Positions 9,914-19,184 of a DNA stretch of 64,000 nucleotides are shown piece by piece. The stretch covers positions 62,001 through 126,000 of the forward strand of contig CANBHY010000001.1 in NCBI GenBank assembly GCA_947368535.1, read 5' to 3'. How positions within the stretch are numbered: the first letter of the stretch is position 1; each line of letters opens with the position of its first letter. The stretch comes from an uncultured Clostridium sp. (GTDB taxonomy: Bacteria > Bacillota > Clostridia > TANB77 > CAG-508). The position numbers and the translations under genes were made by a program. The notes beneath the pieces were generated by a model. It was given only the letters and a program-made list of their open reading frames with translations, made no database searches and was not told where the DNA came from.

Positions 9914-11063
9914 AAATATTACTGTTGATATTCCTCCAATGCTTAATCCATATAATATTACAGCTAAGAATGCTTCTGTTTTCTTTCCGTAATAAATTTA
10001 AGACTTTCCATATAAATATACACGTTCCTATAAAAAATACTAAGTTAATAGAAAATATTATGTATTTTGAAAAAGTATCATTAAATATTGATGATACTGT
10101 GTGTACTAACATATAAAATAGTGGTGGATGTACATCTAATACCTGATTGTAGTAAACTGATATATAGTTAAATCTGTTCTCTTGTGCTTTTACATAATCT
10201 TGTGCTTCTTTGGATGTTCTCCAACTTCGTTCTGGTAATTCATCTAACACAGCTTTTTCATATTTTTCTCTTTCTTCTGGATGATCTAGAAAATAATATT
10301 TTAGTTGTTTAAACATTTCTACTATATTTCTATTTTCTACTACTTCTTCTTTTATAAGTTTATTTGTTCCATTATATTGTTTATATGCCCAGTATTGATT
10401 GTTAAAAGCGGAGTTAGATCCACCATAAGAATAAATTTCATCACAATGCCAACCTTCTTTTTGATTTACAAAAAATAATGATACTAGACACAATATTGCT
10501 ATAATAATTGTCAATAATATTTTTTCTTTTTTTGCATCATTTTCTGTTGTTAATTTTATATCATCTCTATTAGTTGTGGCTATGCCTGTTTTATGAATTT
10601 CTGTTTTGTATTCACTTAATTTCTTCTTAGAAATTTCTGATATCATTTTAAATAATTTTTCTTTATCTAAAATTTCTAATTCGCCTTCTTTAAAGTTCAC
10701 ACAATCTTTCACTTCTTCTGGTATATTTATGGCATACTTTTCTATAAGTTCTTTATTAGTTATATCATACTCATTATATAGTCTGGAATCATGATTTGGA
10801 AAATACACATTATAAAATAAATAATCTACAATTAGATGTAAAAAATATCCTTCCATATAGCAAGTATTTATTTTGTTTTCTTTTATAAATTTTTTTAAAT
10901 TTACATCTGAGCTTCCTGTTTGTGTATAATGAGTTTCTTTTTTATCATCTGTTGAGAGTAAGTCTGGTGCTAAGCTTCCTTTTAAGAATTCTTTTTCGTC
11001 TTTCACTCTAAAATTTCTGATATATTCTTTTGCTATAGCTAAATGAATTACATATCCTGGCAT
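9855..11063 (-). CDS. Zinc-dependent phospholipase C-like domain fused to glycosyltransferase-39-like N-terminal half (frameshifted)
   Basis: The N-terminal 150 residues (MPGYVIHLAIAKEY, GSLAPDLL, GYFLHLIVDYLFYN) carry the spaced His/Asp pattern of the zinc-dependent phospholipase C-like family. From about residue 180 a membrane helix (ILLTIIIAILCLVSLFFV) leads into a GT-C type segment with WHCDEIYSYGG and DVHPPLFYMLVHT, typical of the acidic first loop of GT39 enzymes. The true protein follows this frame to about LNLLRKE and then continues in the other frame, so the last 40 or so residues listed here are out of frame. The whole protein would be about 720 residues. The domain fusion itself is unusual. 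Confidence 0.75.
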   Translation of the reverse strand: MPGYVIHLAIAKEYIRNFRVKDEKEFLKGSLAPDLLSTDDKKETHYTQTGSSDVNLKKFIKENKINTCYMEGYFLHLIVDYLFYNVYFPNHDSRLYNEYDITNKELIEKYAINIPEEVKDCVNFKEGELEILDKEKLFKMISEISKKKLSEYKTEIHKTGIATTNRDDIKLTTENDAKKEKILLTIIIAILCLVSLFFVNQKEGWHCDEIYSYGGSNSAFNNQYWAYKQYNGTNKLIKEEVVENRNIVEMFKQLKYYFLDHPEEREKYEKAVLDELPERSWRTSKEAQDYVKAQENRFNYISVYYNQVLDVHPPLFYMLVHTVSSIFNDTFSKYIIFSINLVFFIGTCIFIWKVLNLLRKENRSILSCNIIWIKHWRNINSNIYENVHDDDIFYNSILVYKY

Positions 11064-11122
11064 TTATTCTTCTCCTATTTCAATATGCAACTATATTATC
11101 ACTTTTTTTTGATATTTTCAAC

Positions 11123-11147
11123 AAAAAAGAACACTAAAAGCGTTCTT
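11123..11147 (-). terminator. Terminator overlapping a stop codon
   Basis: Minus-strand AAGAACGC-TTTTA-GTGTTCTT followed by T's. The TAG stop of the 395-residue protein (11134-11136) lies in the loop. Confidence 0.75.
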
Positions 11148-12321
11148 CTTCATTTCTTTTATTGATTATTCCTTCTATTTTTTTAGATAGTTCATAAAAT
11201 ATCAATGTTGTTTCTTTTCGTGGTTGCATTTTTGATATATCAACTGCTAATCCAATTTGATTCTCATCTGGTGTTTGTTTTATTTCTATTCCTGGAACAT
11301 CACATTCTAGTCTACTTATGTATGCTAAAAATTTATTAGTCATAGTATATTGTATTCTTTGGTGTTCATTTATTTCTGCTCCTATTTTCTTTAAAAATTC
11401 CTTTTTCTCTTTTTTTGATACATCATCTTCTCTTAGTTGCTCAGCAACTTCTCTTGCTTTTGCAAGCATTCCTAGTTCTTTTCCTTCATACCTTAATGGC
11501 AAGTAAGATGGCATTATAACTCTTGTTATTTCTTTTTGTTTTAGCATACATAAAAATGTAAATAAGCTTATATATGCATATGGTTCTTGTCTTACATATA
11601 CATTTTTATAATCGTCTGGTACATTATCCATATTATTTACTTGATATCTACTTCTATTTACTTTTTTCATTTCTGAATTTGGTTTTTCTTCTTCTCTATA
11701 ACCTTGTATTCCATAGATATATGCTACTCCATCTGAAATTCCATATGCAATTCTAGGTAATTTCTTTTCTTGTGTTTTTCCTTCATTATCAGTTACTTTT
11801 ATTGTAAAAAGTATAGCATCTGGTGTCTCTTGGAATTCTTCTTGTTCTTCTTTTCGTACTTCTATACTACAATTTTTTAAAGTTTGAACTTTGTTTATTG
11901 TTATTCCATCATAGAATTCTCCAAAAGTATTGTCTTTTAAAAAGTCTGTATATCTTCTTACGAAATTCATTGGTTTTTCATAATCTTCTGCTGTTGCATT
12001 TAACCATAGTGTTGCTATTGCATGTACTAGTTTATCTTCGTTGTTTTCACAATTTTTTATTGGATTTGCCCAGAATTTTTCACATTTAAAATATTCTTGT
12101 ACGTATTCTTCTAAAGCATCTGCAAAAGCTTGTAAATTATTATTTCTTAAATCTACTAGTGGTGTTTCAGAATGAGCTATTACTTCTTTTTCGTCTGTTA
12201 CATAATTTATTGGCATATAATATGTTTTATTTCCTATGTCTACTAAATTTCTTCCAGCAATTTTGTTAAAAAATATTTCCATTATTGCCTTTTTACTTGG
12301 AATTTTATTCGAATTCAACAT
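11134..12321 (-). CDS. Hypothetical protein, coupled to dnaE
   Basis: 395 residues with no membrane helix or signal peptide, mixed alpha/beta, charged C-terminal third (KKEKKEFLKKIGAEINEHQR). I do not recognise the family. The ATG lies inside the last codons of dnaE (17-nt overlap), preceded by a strong GGAGGAG, so translation is probably coupled to the polymerase gene. Its end is marked by a terminator hairpin. A role linked to DNA replication is only suggested by this position. Confidence 0.7.
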   Translation of the reverse strand: MLNSNKIPSKKAIMEIFFNKIAGRNLVDIGNKTYYMPINYVTDEKEVIAHSETPLVDLRNNNLQAFADALEEYVQEYFKCEKFWANPIKNCENNEDKLVHAIATLWLNATAEDYEKPMNFVRRYTDFLKDNTFGEFYDGITINKVQTLKNCSIEVRKEEQEEFQETPDAILFTIKVTDNEGKTQEKKLPRIAYGISDGVAYIYGIQGYREEEKPNSEMKKVNRSRYQVNNMDNVPDDYKNVYVRQEPYAYISLFTFLCMLKQKEITRVIMPSYLPLRYEGKELGMLAKAREVAEQLREDDVSKKEKKEFLKKIGAEINEHQRIQYTMTNKFLAYISRLECDVPGIEIKQTPDENQIGLAVDISKMQPRKETTLIFYELSKKIEGIINKRNEEERF

Positions 12322-15300
12322 TTTCTCCTCCTACTATTTCTTTAAATTGATTTAGTATTTCTTCTGTTAAATATATTGATCCGCAAGGTTTTTTCTGCAT
12401 TTTATCTATAACATTAATCTTCATATTTACTTTATCACCAGAAAAGAATATTATAGCTCCTTTTAATTTTTCTTTTACTTCATCTGATAATTCTGTTATA
12501 TCTATGTTAATAGCTGTCTTTTTATCACCATTACTTTCTTCTGAAAATTCTTTTATATTCTGAACTATTATTCTAGCATCTTCATCTTCTTTTATACTTA
12601 ATCTTCCTTCTACTAGAATAATATTTTCTTCATGTAATATTGTATCACATCTTGAATAAGTACTGTCAAAAACTACTATTTCTACACTTCCATATAAATC
12701 TTCAACTGTGACAAAAGCCATTATTGTATTTCTTTTAGTATATTTTTTCTTTACACTTGATATTGTTCCTGCATATTTTACTGTTTGTCCATCTTTAAAA
12801 TTACTTGTATTTTCTCCATTTAAATCTTTTATTTGTATAGAATTTATATTTGTCTGTTTTGCTATTGCTTCTTCTAGTTTCTCTAGTGGATGTCCAGAAA
12901 TATATATACCTAACATTTCTTTTTCATGTGATAAAATTTCTTTTTTTTCTAACTCTTCAAGAACTGTATATTGATATTTTACAGTTTCTTCTGGCTGTAC
13001 TAAATCAAACATTGTTACTTGATTTTCTATAGAATTTCTTCCTTGATTATTTATTGTGTCTAATATTTTTTCAAAAGACGCTAACAATGTTGCTCTTGTT
13101 TGGTTCATTTCATCAAAACATCCTGCTTTTATAAGACATTCTACACATTTTTTATTTACTGTTCCTGATGCAATTCTCTCGCAAAAATCTGTAAATGATT
13201 TGAAATCTCCGTTTTCTTCTCTTTCTTTTATAACGGTTTCTATTGCAGCTACTCCAACATTTTTTATACTTCCTAATCCAAATCTAATTTTACCATCTTG
13301 AACTGTAAATTTTGTGAAGCTTTTGTTTATGTCTGGTTTTAAAATTTCTATATTTAATCTTTTACATTCATATATGTATACTGGTACTTTGTCTAGATTT
13401 CCTAAAAAGCTATTTAGTGTTGCTGCCATAAATTCTGCTGGATAATATGTTTTTAAATATGCAGTTCTATATGATACTACTGAATATGCGGCTGCGTGAG
13501 ATTTATTGAATGCATATTTTGCAAACTCTGACATTTCATCAAATATTTTATCTGCTGACTCTGCGTCAATTCCATTTCTAACACAGCCTGGTATTACAAT
13601 GTTTCCGTCTTCATCAACTTGTCCATTTATAAAATATTCTCTTTCTTTTGCCATTACATCTAGTTTCTTTTTTCCCATTGCTCTTCTAACTAGATCTGCT
13701 CTCCCTAGTGAATATCCTGCTAATTCTCTAACTATTTGCATAACTTGTTCTTGATATACCATACATCCATAAGTTACATTTAATATTGGTTCTAATGATT
13801 TGTGTGTATATACATTGTGTCCTGGATTTTGTTTTCCTTTAACATATCTGGGAATTTGATCCATCGGACCTGGCCTATATAATGAAACTCCTGCTATTAT
13901 GTCTTCTAAGCAGTCTGGTTTTAGGTCTTTCATAAAATTAGTCATTCCCTGACTTTCAAACTGAAATATTCCTACACTGTCACCTGATGCCCATAATTTA
14001 TATACTTTTGGATCATTCATATCTTCGTCATATTCTACTGTTATTCCTCTGTTTTCTTTTACTAGTTTCTCTGTGTCTGAAATTACTGTTAATGTTCTTA
14101 ATCCTAAAAAGTCCATTTTTAATAAACCTAATTCTTCTAATAGGTTCATTGTGTATTGTGTTGATATATTTCCATCATTTACATATAGTGGTACATATGT
14201 ATCTACTGGATCTTTTGTTATAACTATACCACAAGCATGTGTTGAAGCTTGTCTTGGTAATCCTTCTAATTTTATTGCTATATCTAATATTTTTTTAACA
14301 TCACTATTAGCTTCATATAGTTCTTTTAATTCTCTATTTTGTTCTAAGGCTTTTGGTATTGTTATATGTACTTCCATTGGTATCATTTTAGCTAGTTTAT
14401 CTGTTTCTGAGTACGGATAGTCCATAACTCTTCCAACATCTCTTATAACCATTCTAGCTGCCATTGTTCCAAATGTTATAATCTGTGAAACATGGTCTTT
14501 ACCATATTTTCTTTCAACATATTCTATTACTTCGCCTCTTCTTTCATAGCAAAAATCAACATCGAAATCTGGCATGCTAATTCTATCTGGGTTTAAGAAT
14601 CTTTCAAAAATTAATCCATATTTTATAGGGTCAATATCTGTTATTCCTATAGCATATGCTGCTATAGATCCAGCTCCAGAACCACGTCCTGGACCTACTG
14701 GTATTCCTACTGATTTTGCATAATTAATATAATCCCATACGATTAAGAAATAATCTACATATCCCATTTTATCTATTACTGAGATTTCATATTCTAGCCT
14801 TTGCATTACTTCTTCTGTAGGATTTTCTCCATATCTTTTATGTATCCCTTTATAGCATAAATCTTTAAAATAATCTAAATGTGTTTCAAATTCTTCTGGT
14901 ACATCATAATTTGGAAGTTTTGTTACTCCAAATTCAAAATCATAATTACATTTTTCTGCTATTTTTACTGTATTTTCAATTGCTTCTGGAAATTCTGAAA
15001 AATAGTCTGACATTTCTTGTGGTGATTTTATATAAAATTCTTCTGTTTCAAATCTCATTCTGTCTTCATCTGACATTCTTTTTCCTGTTTGTATACAAAG
15101 CAATACTTCGTGGAAGTAACTGTCTTCTTTTTTTAGATAGTGTGCGTCATTTGTAGCAACTAGTGGTATATCTAGTTTTTTGGCTATTTGAATCAATTTT
15201 TGATTCACCATTATTTGTTGCCTTAATCCATTGTGTTGTATTTCAATATAATAATCATCTTTAAAAAGATTTTTGTGCCACATTGCAATTTCTTCTGCTT

Positions 15301-15760
15301 TTTCTAAATCGTCTTTTATTATAGCTTGGCTTAGGCTTCCTGCTAAACATGCGCTTAGGCAAATTAATCCTTCACTATATTTTTCTAAAATCTCTAAATC
15401 TATTCTTGGTTTATAATAAAATCCTTCTACAAATGATAGTGATACTAGTTTTGCCAAATTTTGATAGCCTGTCTTATTTTTAGCTAATAATATTAAATGA
15501 TTGTATCCATTATCTCGTCCAGCTTCTTTATCAAACCTTGAATGTGGTGCTACATATACTTCACATCCAATTATAGGTTTTATGTCATTTTTTTTGCATT
15601 CTTTATAAAAATCTACTGCCCCGTACATAACGCCATGATCAGTAAGAGCAATAGCTTTCATTCCTAGCTCTTTTGCTCTTACTGGTAAATCTTTTATTCT
15701 ACTCATTCCATCTAGTAAACTATATTCACTGTGGACATGTAAGTGTACGAAATCTGGCAT
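12305..15760 (-). CDS. dnaE: DNA polymerase III subunit alpha (DnaE)
   Basis: 1151 residues, normal for DnaE. The PHP domain opens with HLHVHSEYSLLDGM; the polymerase core shows GPGRGSGAGS and the metal-binding PDFDVDF; the helix-hairpin region and C-terminal OB fold (VEDLYGSVEIVVFDS) follow. It has no internal proofreading exonuclease domain, so it is DnaE and not PolC. It is the first of two overlapping genes, with the 395-residue protein next, and lies 13 nt downstream of rqcP. Confidence 0.97.
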   Translation of the reverse strand: MPDFVHLHVHSEYSLLDGMSRIKDLPVRAKELGMKAIALTDHGVMYGAVDFYKECKKNDIKPIIGCEVYVAPHSRFDKEAGRDNGYNHLILLAKNKTGYQNLAKLVSLSFVEGFYYKPRIDLEILEKYSEGLICLSACLAGSLSQAIIKDDLEKAEEIAMWHKNLFKDDYYIEIQHNGLRQQIMVNQKLIQIAKKLDIPLVATNDAHYLKKEDSYFHEVLLCIQTGKRMSDEDRMRFETEEFYIKSPQEMSDYFSEFPEAIENTVKIAEKCNYDFEFGVTKLPNYDVPEEFETHLDYFKDLCYKGIHKRYGENPTEEVMQRLEYEISVIDKMGYVDYFLIVWDYINYAKSVGIPVGPGRGSGAGSIAAYAIGITDIDPIKYGLIFERFLNPDRISMPDFDVDFCYERRGEVIEYVERKYGKDHVSQIITFGTMAARMVIRDVGRVMDYPYSETDKLAKMIPMEVHITIPKALEQNRELKELYEANSDVKKILDIAIKLEGLPRQASTHACGIVITKDPVDTYVPLYVNDGNISTQYTMNLLEELGLLKMDFLGLRTLTVISDTEKLVKENRGITVEYDEDMNDPKVYKLWASGDSVGIFQFESQGMTNFMKDLKPDCLEDIIAGVSLYRPGPMDQIPRYVKGKQNPGHNVYTHKSLEPILNVTYGCMVYQEQVMQIVRELAGYSLGRADLVRRAMGKKKLDVMAKEREYFINGQVDEDGNIVIPGCVRNGIDAESADKIFDEMSEFAKYAFNKSHAAAYSVVSYRTAYLKTYYPAEFMAATLNSFLGNLDKVPVYIYECKRLNIEILKPDINKSFTKFTVQDGKIRFGLGSIKNVGVAAIETVIKEREENGDFKSFTDFCERIASGTVNKKCVECLIKAGCFDEMNQTRATLLASFEKILDTINNQGRNSIENQVTMFDLVQPEETVKYQYTVLEELEKKEILSHEKEMLGIYISGHPLEKLEEAIAKQTNINSIQIKDLNGENTSNFKDGQTVKYAGTISSVKKKYTKRNTIMAFVTVEDLYGSVEIVVFDSTYSRCDTILHEENIILVEGRLSIKEDEDARIIVQNIKEFSEESNGDKKTAINIDITELSDEVKEKLKGAIIFFSGDKVNMKINVIDKMQKKPCGSIYLTEEILNQFKEIVGGENVEFE

Positions 15761-15773
15761 TTTTTATTGCTCC

Positions 15774-16010
15774 TTATAATAGTTTTATACTTTCTTCTAA
15801 ACCTTTATTTTGAACTTTTGGTATTGATATTATTTCAAATTTTGAAACTTTGTCTCCAAATTGTATTTCTACAATGTCTCCTATTTTTACGTCATAACTC
15901 GGCTTTACTATTTTTCCATTTACTGAAATTCTTCCATTGTCTGCTACTTCATTTGCAACAGTTCTTCTTTTTATTACTCTGCTCATTTTTAAAAATTTAT
16001 CTATTCGCAT
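15774..16010 (-). CDS. rqcP: S4 domain RNA-binding protein RqcP (YabO)
   Basis: 78 residues. The S4 fold is clear: MRIDKFLKMSRVIKRRT, NGRISVNGKIVKPSYDVKIGD. It closely follows RqcP/YabO, which helps RqcH add alanine tails to nascent chains on stalled 50S subunits. It lies 13 nt upstream of dnaE on the same strand, so the two may be co-transcribed. The paralogous Hsp15-like heat-shock S4 protein is the main alternative, but length and sequence fit RqcP better. Confidence 0.85.
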   Translation of the reverse strand: MRIDKFLKMSRVIKRRTVANEVADNGRISVNGKIVKPSYDVKIGDIVEIQFGDKVSKFEIISIPKVQNKGLEESIKLL

Positions 16011-16083
16011 TTTGTTCCTCTATTTCATATAATTTTACATTTTTTATATCATATTTTTAGCTTTTTCACAATAGAAGTTTATT

Positions 16084-16467
16084 TTAAAAAACTCTTCTTC
16101 TACATCCACAGCTATTTGAATTATTGTTATTGTTTGCATTATTAGAGCATCCGCAAGAATTCATATTGCTTATAGTAGCTATATTATTAGAGCATCCACA
16201 TCCATCGTTGTCATCATTTTGACATCCGCATCCATTTTGATTATTTGTCCATTGCTTTGTTATCCATGCTACTATAAATGCTAATATGGTATATAAAATT
16301 GTAAATATTAAAAATGTTTCATCTGCTACTGCAAATGTGAAGATTAGAAGGATTGAAAATACTATTCCTGCTATTTTTATTGGGCAGTTTATTAATGTTT
16401 CGAATATTATTGATAATATTATAATTGCAATTGGAAGGGCAAAATATAATAGTAATATATTACTCAT
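16084..16467 (-). CDS. Small membrane protein with CGC-repeat tail
   Basis: 127 residues. Three hydrophobic helices cover about residues 3-70. The C-terminal 50 residues are Asn-rich and carry four Cys-Gly-Cys units: GCGCQ, GCGCS, SCGCS and SCGCR, separated by Asn/Asp/Ser linkers and ending in RRRVF. No known family is recognised. Eight regularly grouped cysteines on a membrane anchor suggest metal or cluster binding, a disulfide-rich tail, or a substrate for modification. A radical SAM gene lies about 2.7 kb away, but in a separate transcription unit, so the link is speculative. Confidence 0.7.
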   Translation of the reverse strand: MSNILLLYFALPIAIIILSIIFETLINCPIKIAGIVFSILLIFTFAVADETFLIFTILYTILAFIVAWITKQWTNNQNGCGCQNDDNDGCGCSNNIATISNMNSCGCSNNANNNNNSNSCGCRRRVF

Positions 16468-16536
16468 AGCTTTCTCCTTTTTGTTTGTTTGATATATAAT
16501 ATTCGAAAGTTTTAATTTTGTGATAAATTTATTTAT

Positions 16537-16570
16537 ATAAAAAGTACAAGAATATAATCTTGTACTTTTG
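16537..16570 (-). terminator. Terminator after truA
   Basis: Minus-strand hairpin AAAAGTACAAGA / TCTTGTACTTTT with an AT loop and a T-rich tail, 8 nt after the truA stop. Confidence 0.8.
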
Positions 16571-16578
16571 CTTATAAA

Positions 16579-17313
16579 TTAATATTCAACTTTTAACAAG
16601 TATAGTCCATGTGGTGGTAATGTTTTTCCTGCTTTTGTTCTATCTTTTGATTCTATTATTTCTGGTATTCCTTCTGGTTTTATTTTTTCTAATCCGACAT
16701 CAACTAATGTTCCTGCTATTATTCTTACCATATTATAAAGGAATCCATTTCCTGTTACTTCTATTATTATTCTTTCTCCTTCTTGTTTTACTTCACCTTT
16801 ATAAATAGTTCTTACACTGCTTTTACTACTAGTTCCACTTGCTTTAAATCCTTTAAAATCATGTTCTCCTTCAAAAAATTTCATTGCTTCTTGCATTTTT
16901 TTTACATCTAGTTTCATTGGTATATGGTATTCTAACCCTCTATATATTGCTGTACCATTATCTGAATTATTTATTATATATCTATATGTCTTAGATTTTA
17001 CTGAATATCTGCTATGAAATCTTTCATCTACTTCTTCTGCTGATTTTATTACTATACTTTTTTTCAATTTTGAGTTTATGGCTTTTGCAAATTTTTCTAT
17101 TTGTATCTGTGATTCTGTTTTAAAATTTGCTGTTTGTCCTAAGCTATGTACTCCTGCGTCTGTTCTTCCTGATGCTGTTAAATCTACTTTTTCTCCTGTT
17201 ATTTCTTCTATTGCTTTTTCGATTTCTCCTTGTATATTTAATTTAGTTGGTTGTTTCTGCCAACCATTAAAAGATTTTCCGTCATATTCTATTATTAGTT
17301 TTATATTCCTCAT
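16579..17313 (-). CDS. truA: tRNA pseudouridine(38-40) synthase TruA
   Basis: 244 residues, normal length. The catalytic Asp is in TASGRTDAGVHSLGQ (D52), the motif that defines TruA. Further family blocks are EYDGKSFNGWQKQP at the start and GNGFLYNMVRIIAGTLVDVG near the C-terminus. The enzyme isomerises uridines 38-40 in the anticodon arm of tRNAs. It is followed by a clear terminator. Confidence 0.96.
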   Translation of the reverse strand: MRNIKLIIEYDGKSFNGWQKQPTKLNIQGEIEKAIEEITGEKVDLTASGRTDAGVHSLGQTANFKTESQIQIEKFAKAINSKLKKSIVIKSAEEVDERFHSRYSVKSKTYRYIINNSDNGTAIYRGLEYHIPMKLDVKKMQEAMKFFEGEHDFKGFKASGTSSKSSVRTIYKGEVKQEGERIIIEVTGNGFLYNMVRIIAGTLVDVGLEKIKPEGIPEIIESKDRTKAGKTLPPHGLYLLKVEY

Positions 17314-17395
17314 TTATTTTCTTCTTTCTTTATTCTAAATTATTTGAAAAGTATAGCATCTTTTCCACAGTTTATCAAGGTTTAGTGGATTTTGG

Positions 17396-19162
17396 TTACC
17401 ATGAACCTCCTCCACCGCAACCACCACCGCAGCCACCTCCACAGCCGCTTCCGCTTCCACTGCTTGAAGGAGCACTAAATGATGAGCTACTTCCAAAAGC
17501 ACATAATGAACTATATGTACAAAAATCATAAGTTCCCATCACATTTGCTGGCGGATATCCTATTTCTTTAAATTTTTCCATCCATTTTTCTGAAACTCCT
17601 AATACATATGCATATGGTAAAATTTGATAATAATATTGTATATCTTTTTCTACAATATTTTCTAATTCTTCTTTTTTTACTTCCATTAAAAATGTTCTAA
17701 ACCCTCTAATTTTTCCTAATACTTCTTCTCCATATTTTGTTCTTTTTATCATGATAAAGCTTAAAAATATAGTTATTATTGGTGCAAAAATTGCAATTTT
17801 AAATATATTTATCATTCCATTCATTAAAGGCATATCTTCCATTGCTATACCTATAAAAAATGTTACTACTGATACTACACTTAGTATAATATTTAATGTT
17901 CTTAGTTCTAATGATTTTGCATCAAAAATTTTCTTTTTGTATGTTTTAGATAATATAATCTTACATGTATCTATTGTTTTATAAAATTCTTCATCTTCTG
18001 AAAGATTAACTTCTTTTTTATTATCTCTAAATATTCCCTTTAATAGTTCTATTTCTACTTCATTATTTCCATCATATTCTTTTTTCTTCTTTACTATTAT
18101 ATCTTTTTCATTTTCTCCATTGTCTATTTCTATATATCCTTTACTTGCTAATTCAAGTATTAGAGAAGTAATCATTGTACTTGTTGTAGTTCCTTGATTT
18201 GAATATGCAATTCCTACTTCAGCACAATTCATTCCTTTTGGTGGATAGAATTCTACTGTTTCTATAATATTGTGTTTATCTTTTCCAAATATTAACCATA
18301 CTATAAAGCTTATTACTGCTATACTTATAGAAATTATATATGAAATTAGTGTTTTATTTCCGTAATTAGATTCTGCTCCTTCAAAGTATCCATCTTCTAA
18401 TCTTAAATTTATAGCTATTCCATCTCCTGACTTTATTTCATCTTTTACTTCTCCATATATAACATCACCAATAACATAGTAATCTACATTAGCTTCTTTT
18501 TCATGTGCTTTGTCTGCCCAGATTTTTAGCTCTGATTCATCAAATTCTTTTGGCATTTTAATTGAAAATGTTGCATTATTAATTTCTGTGCTCCATAAAA
18601 ATCCGTAAGGGTAAAATATAAATTCATCTCTATCTTTAAATAAGTCTTCTCCCATGCTATATGAGTATTCAATTTTATATGTATATCTTCCTTTTACTAC
18701 ATTGTTTTGGCTTCCTATTTTTATTTTTAATCTGTTGTCTTCTGACGTAGTGCTAAATCTAGATATATTTTTTGGCACTTTATTTTCTAAACTATCTACA
18801 CTTATTTTTATACTACTTAAATTTATTAGTGCACGCATTTTATTTATTTTACCTTCTGAATCTTTATATTTATTCCAGTATGGTATTTCATAGTATATTC
18901 CGTGTTTGTCTGTTCCTGTAAAATTAACATCTATTGTTGCAGTAACATCAATCACATTATCTTCATTTACAATTGCATCAACATTGTACCCCTCTATTTT
19001 ATAAGTATTATCATAACTAACATCTTCGTCTGCTATCATTTTATCATCGAATAGTACTCCTAGTATCAATAATAATAAAAATCCAGCTACTACTGATATT
19101 ACTACTATCTTAATTATATTATCTAATATTTTTCCTATTATCTCTAATATTTTTTTCCCCAT
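17396..19162 (-). CDS. DUF2207-type membrane protein with Cys-Gly repeat tail
   Basis: 588 residues from the ATG at 19162, chosen because AAGGAG lies 7 nt upstream; the frame is open 54 nt further but without a ribosome site. Order: membrane helix (about 12-36), an outside DUF2207 region (HGIYYEIPYWNKY, VVKGRYTYKIEYSYS), a membrane helix near 290, a cytoplasmic stretch, two more helices near 440-490, then a Ser/Gly-rich end. Where relatives end in plain Gly-rich GGGSW tails, this one has Cys at every fourth position (CGGGCGGGCGGGG, then SW). It is the third gene of the LemA, radical SAM, DUF2207 set, so the tail may be a modification target (inference). Confidence 0.85.
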   Translation of the reverse strand: MGKKILEIIGKILDNIIKIVVISVVAGFLLLLILGVLFDDKMIADEDVSYDNTYKIEGYNVDAIVNEDNVIDVTATIDVNFTGTDKHGIYYEIPYWNKYKDSEGKINKMRALINLSSIKISVDSLENKVPKNISRFSTTSEDNRLKIKIGSQNNVVKGRYTYKIEYSYSMGEDLFKDRDEFIFYPYGFLWSTEINNATFSIKMPKEFDESELKIWADKAHEKEANVDYYVIGDVIYGEVKDEIKSGDGIAINLRLEDGYFEGAESNYGNKTLISYIISISIAVISFIVWLIFGKDKHNIIETVEFYPPKGMNCAEVGIAYSNQGTTTSTMITSLILELASKGYIEIDNGENEKDIIVKKKKEYDGNNEVEIELLKGIFRDNKKEVNLSEDEEFYKTIDTCKIILSKTYKKKIFDAKSLELRTLNIILSVVSVVTFFIGIAMEDMPLMNGMINIFKIAIFAPIITIFLSFIMIKRTKYGEEVLGKIRGFRTFLMEVKKEELENIVEKDIQYYYQILPYAYVLGVSEKWMEKFKEIGYPPANVMGTYDFCTYSSLCAFGSSSSFSAPSSSGSGSGCGGGCGGGCGGGGSW

Positions 19163-19184
19163 AGTTTTCTCCTTATTTTTTATT

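Noticed and set aside
9980..10000. Programmed frameshift in the GT39-like gene
   Set aside because: No standard slippery heptamer or following structure is visible; a mutation or assembly indel is simpler.
17335..17529. Minus-strand 64-codon frame in the Gly/Cys tail region
   Set aside because: Out-of-frame reading of the repetitive end of the DUF2207-type gene.
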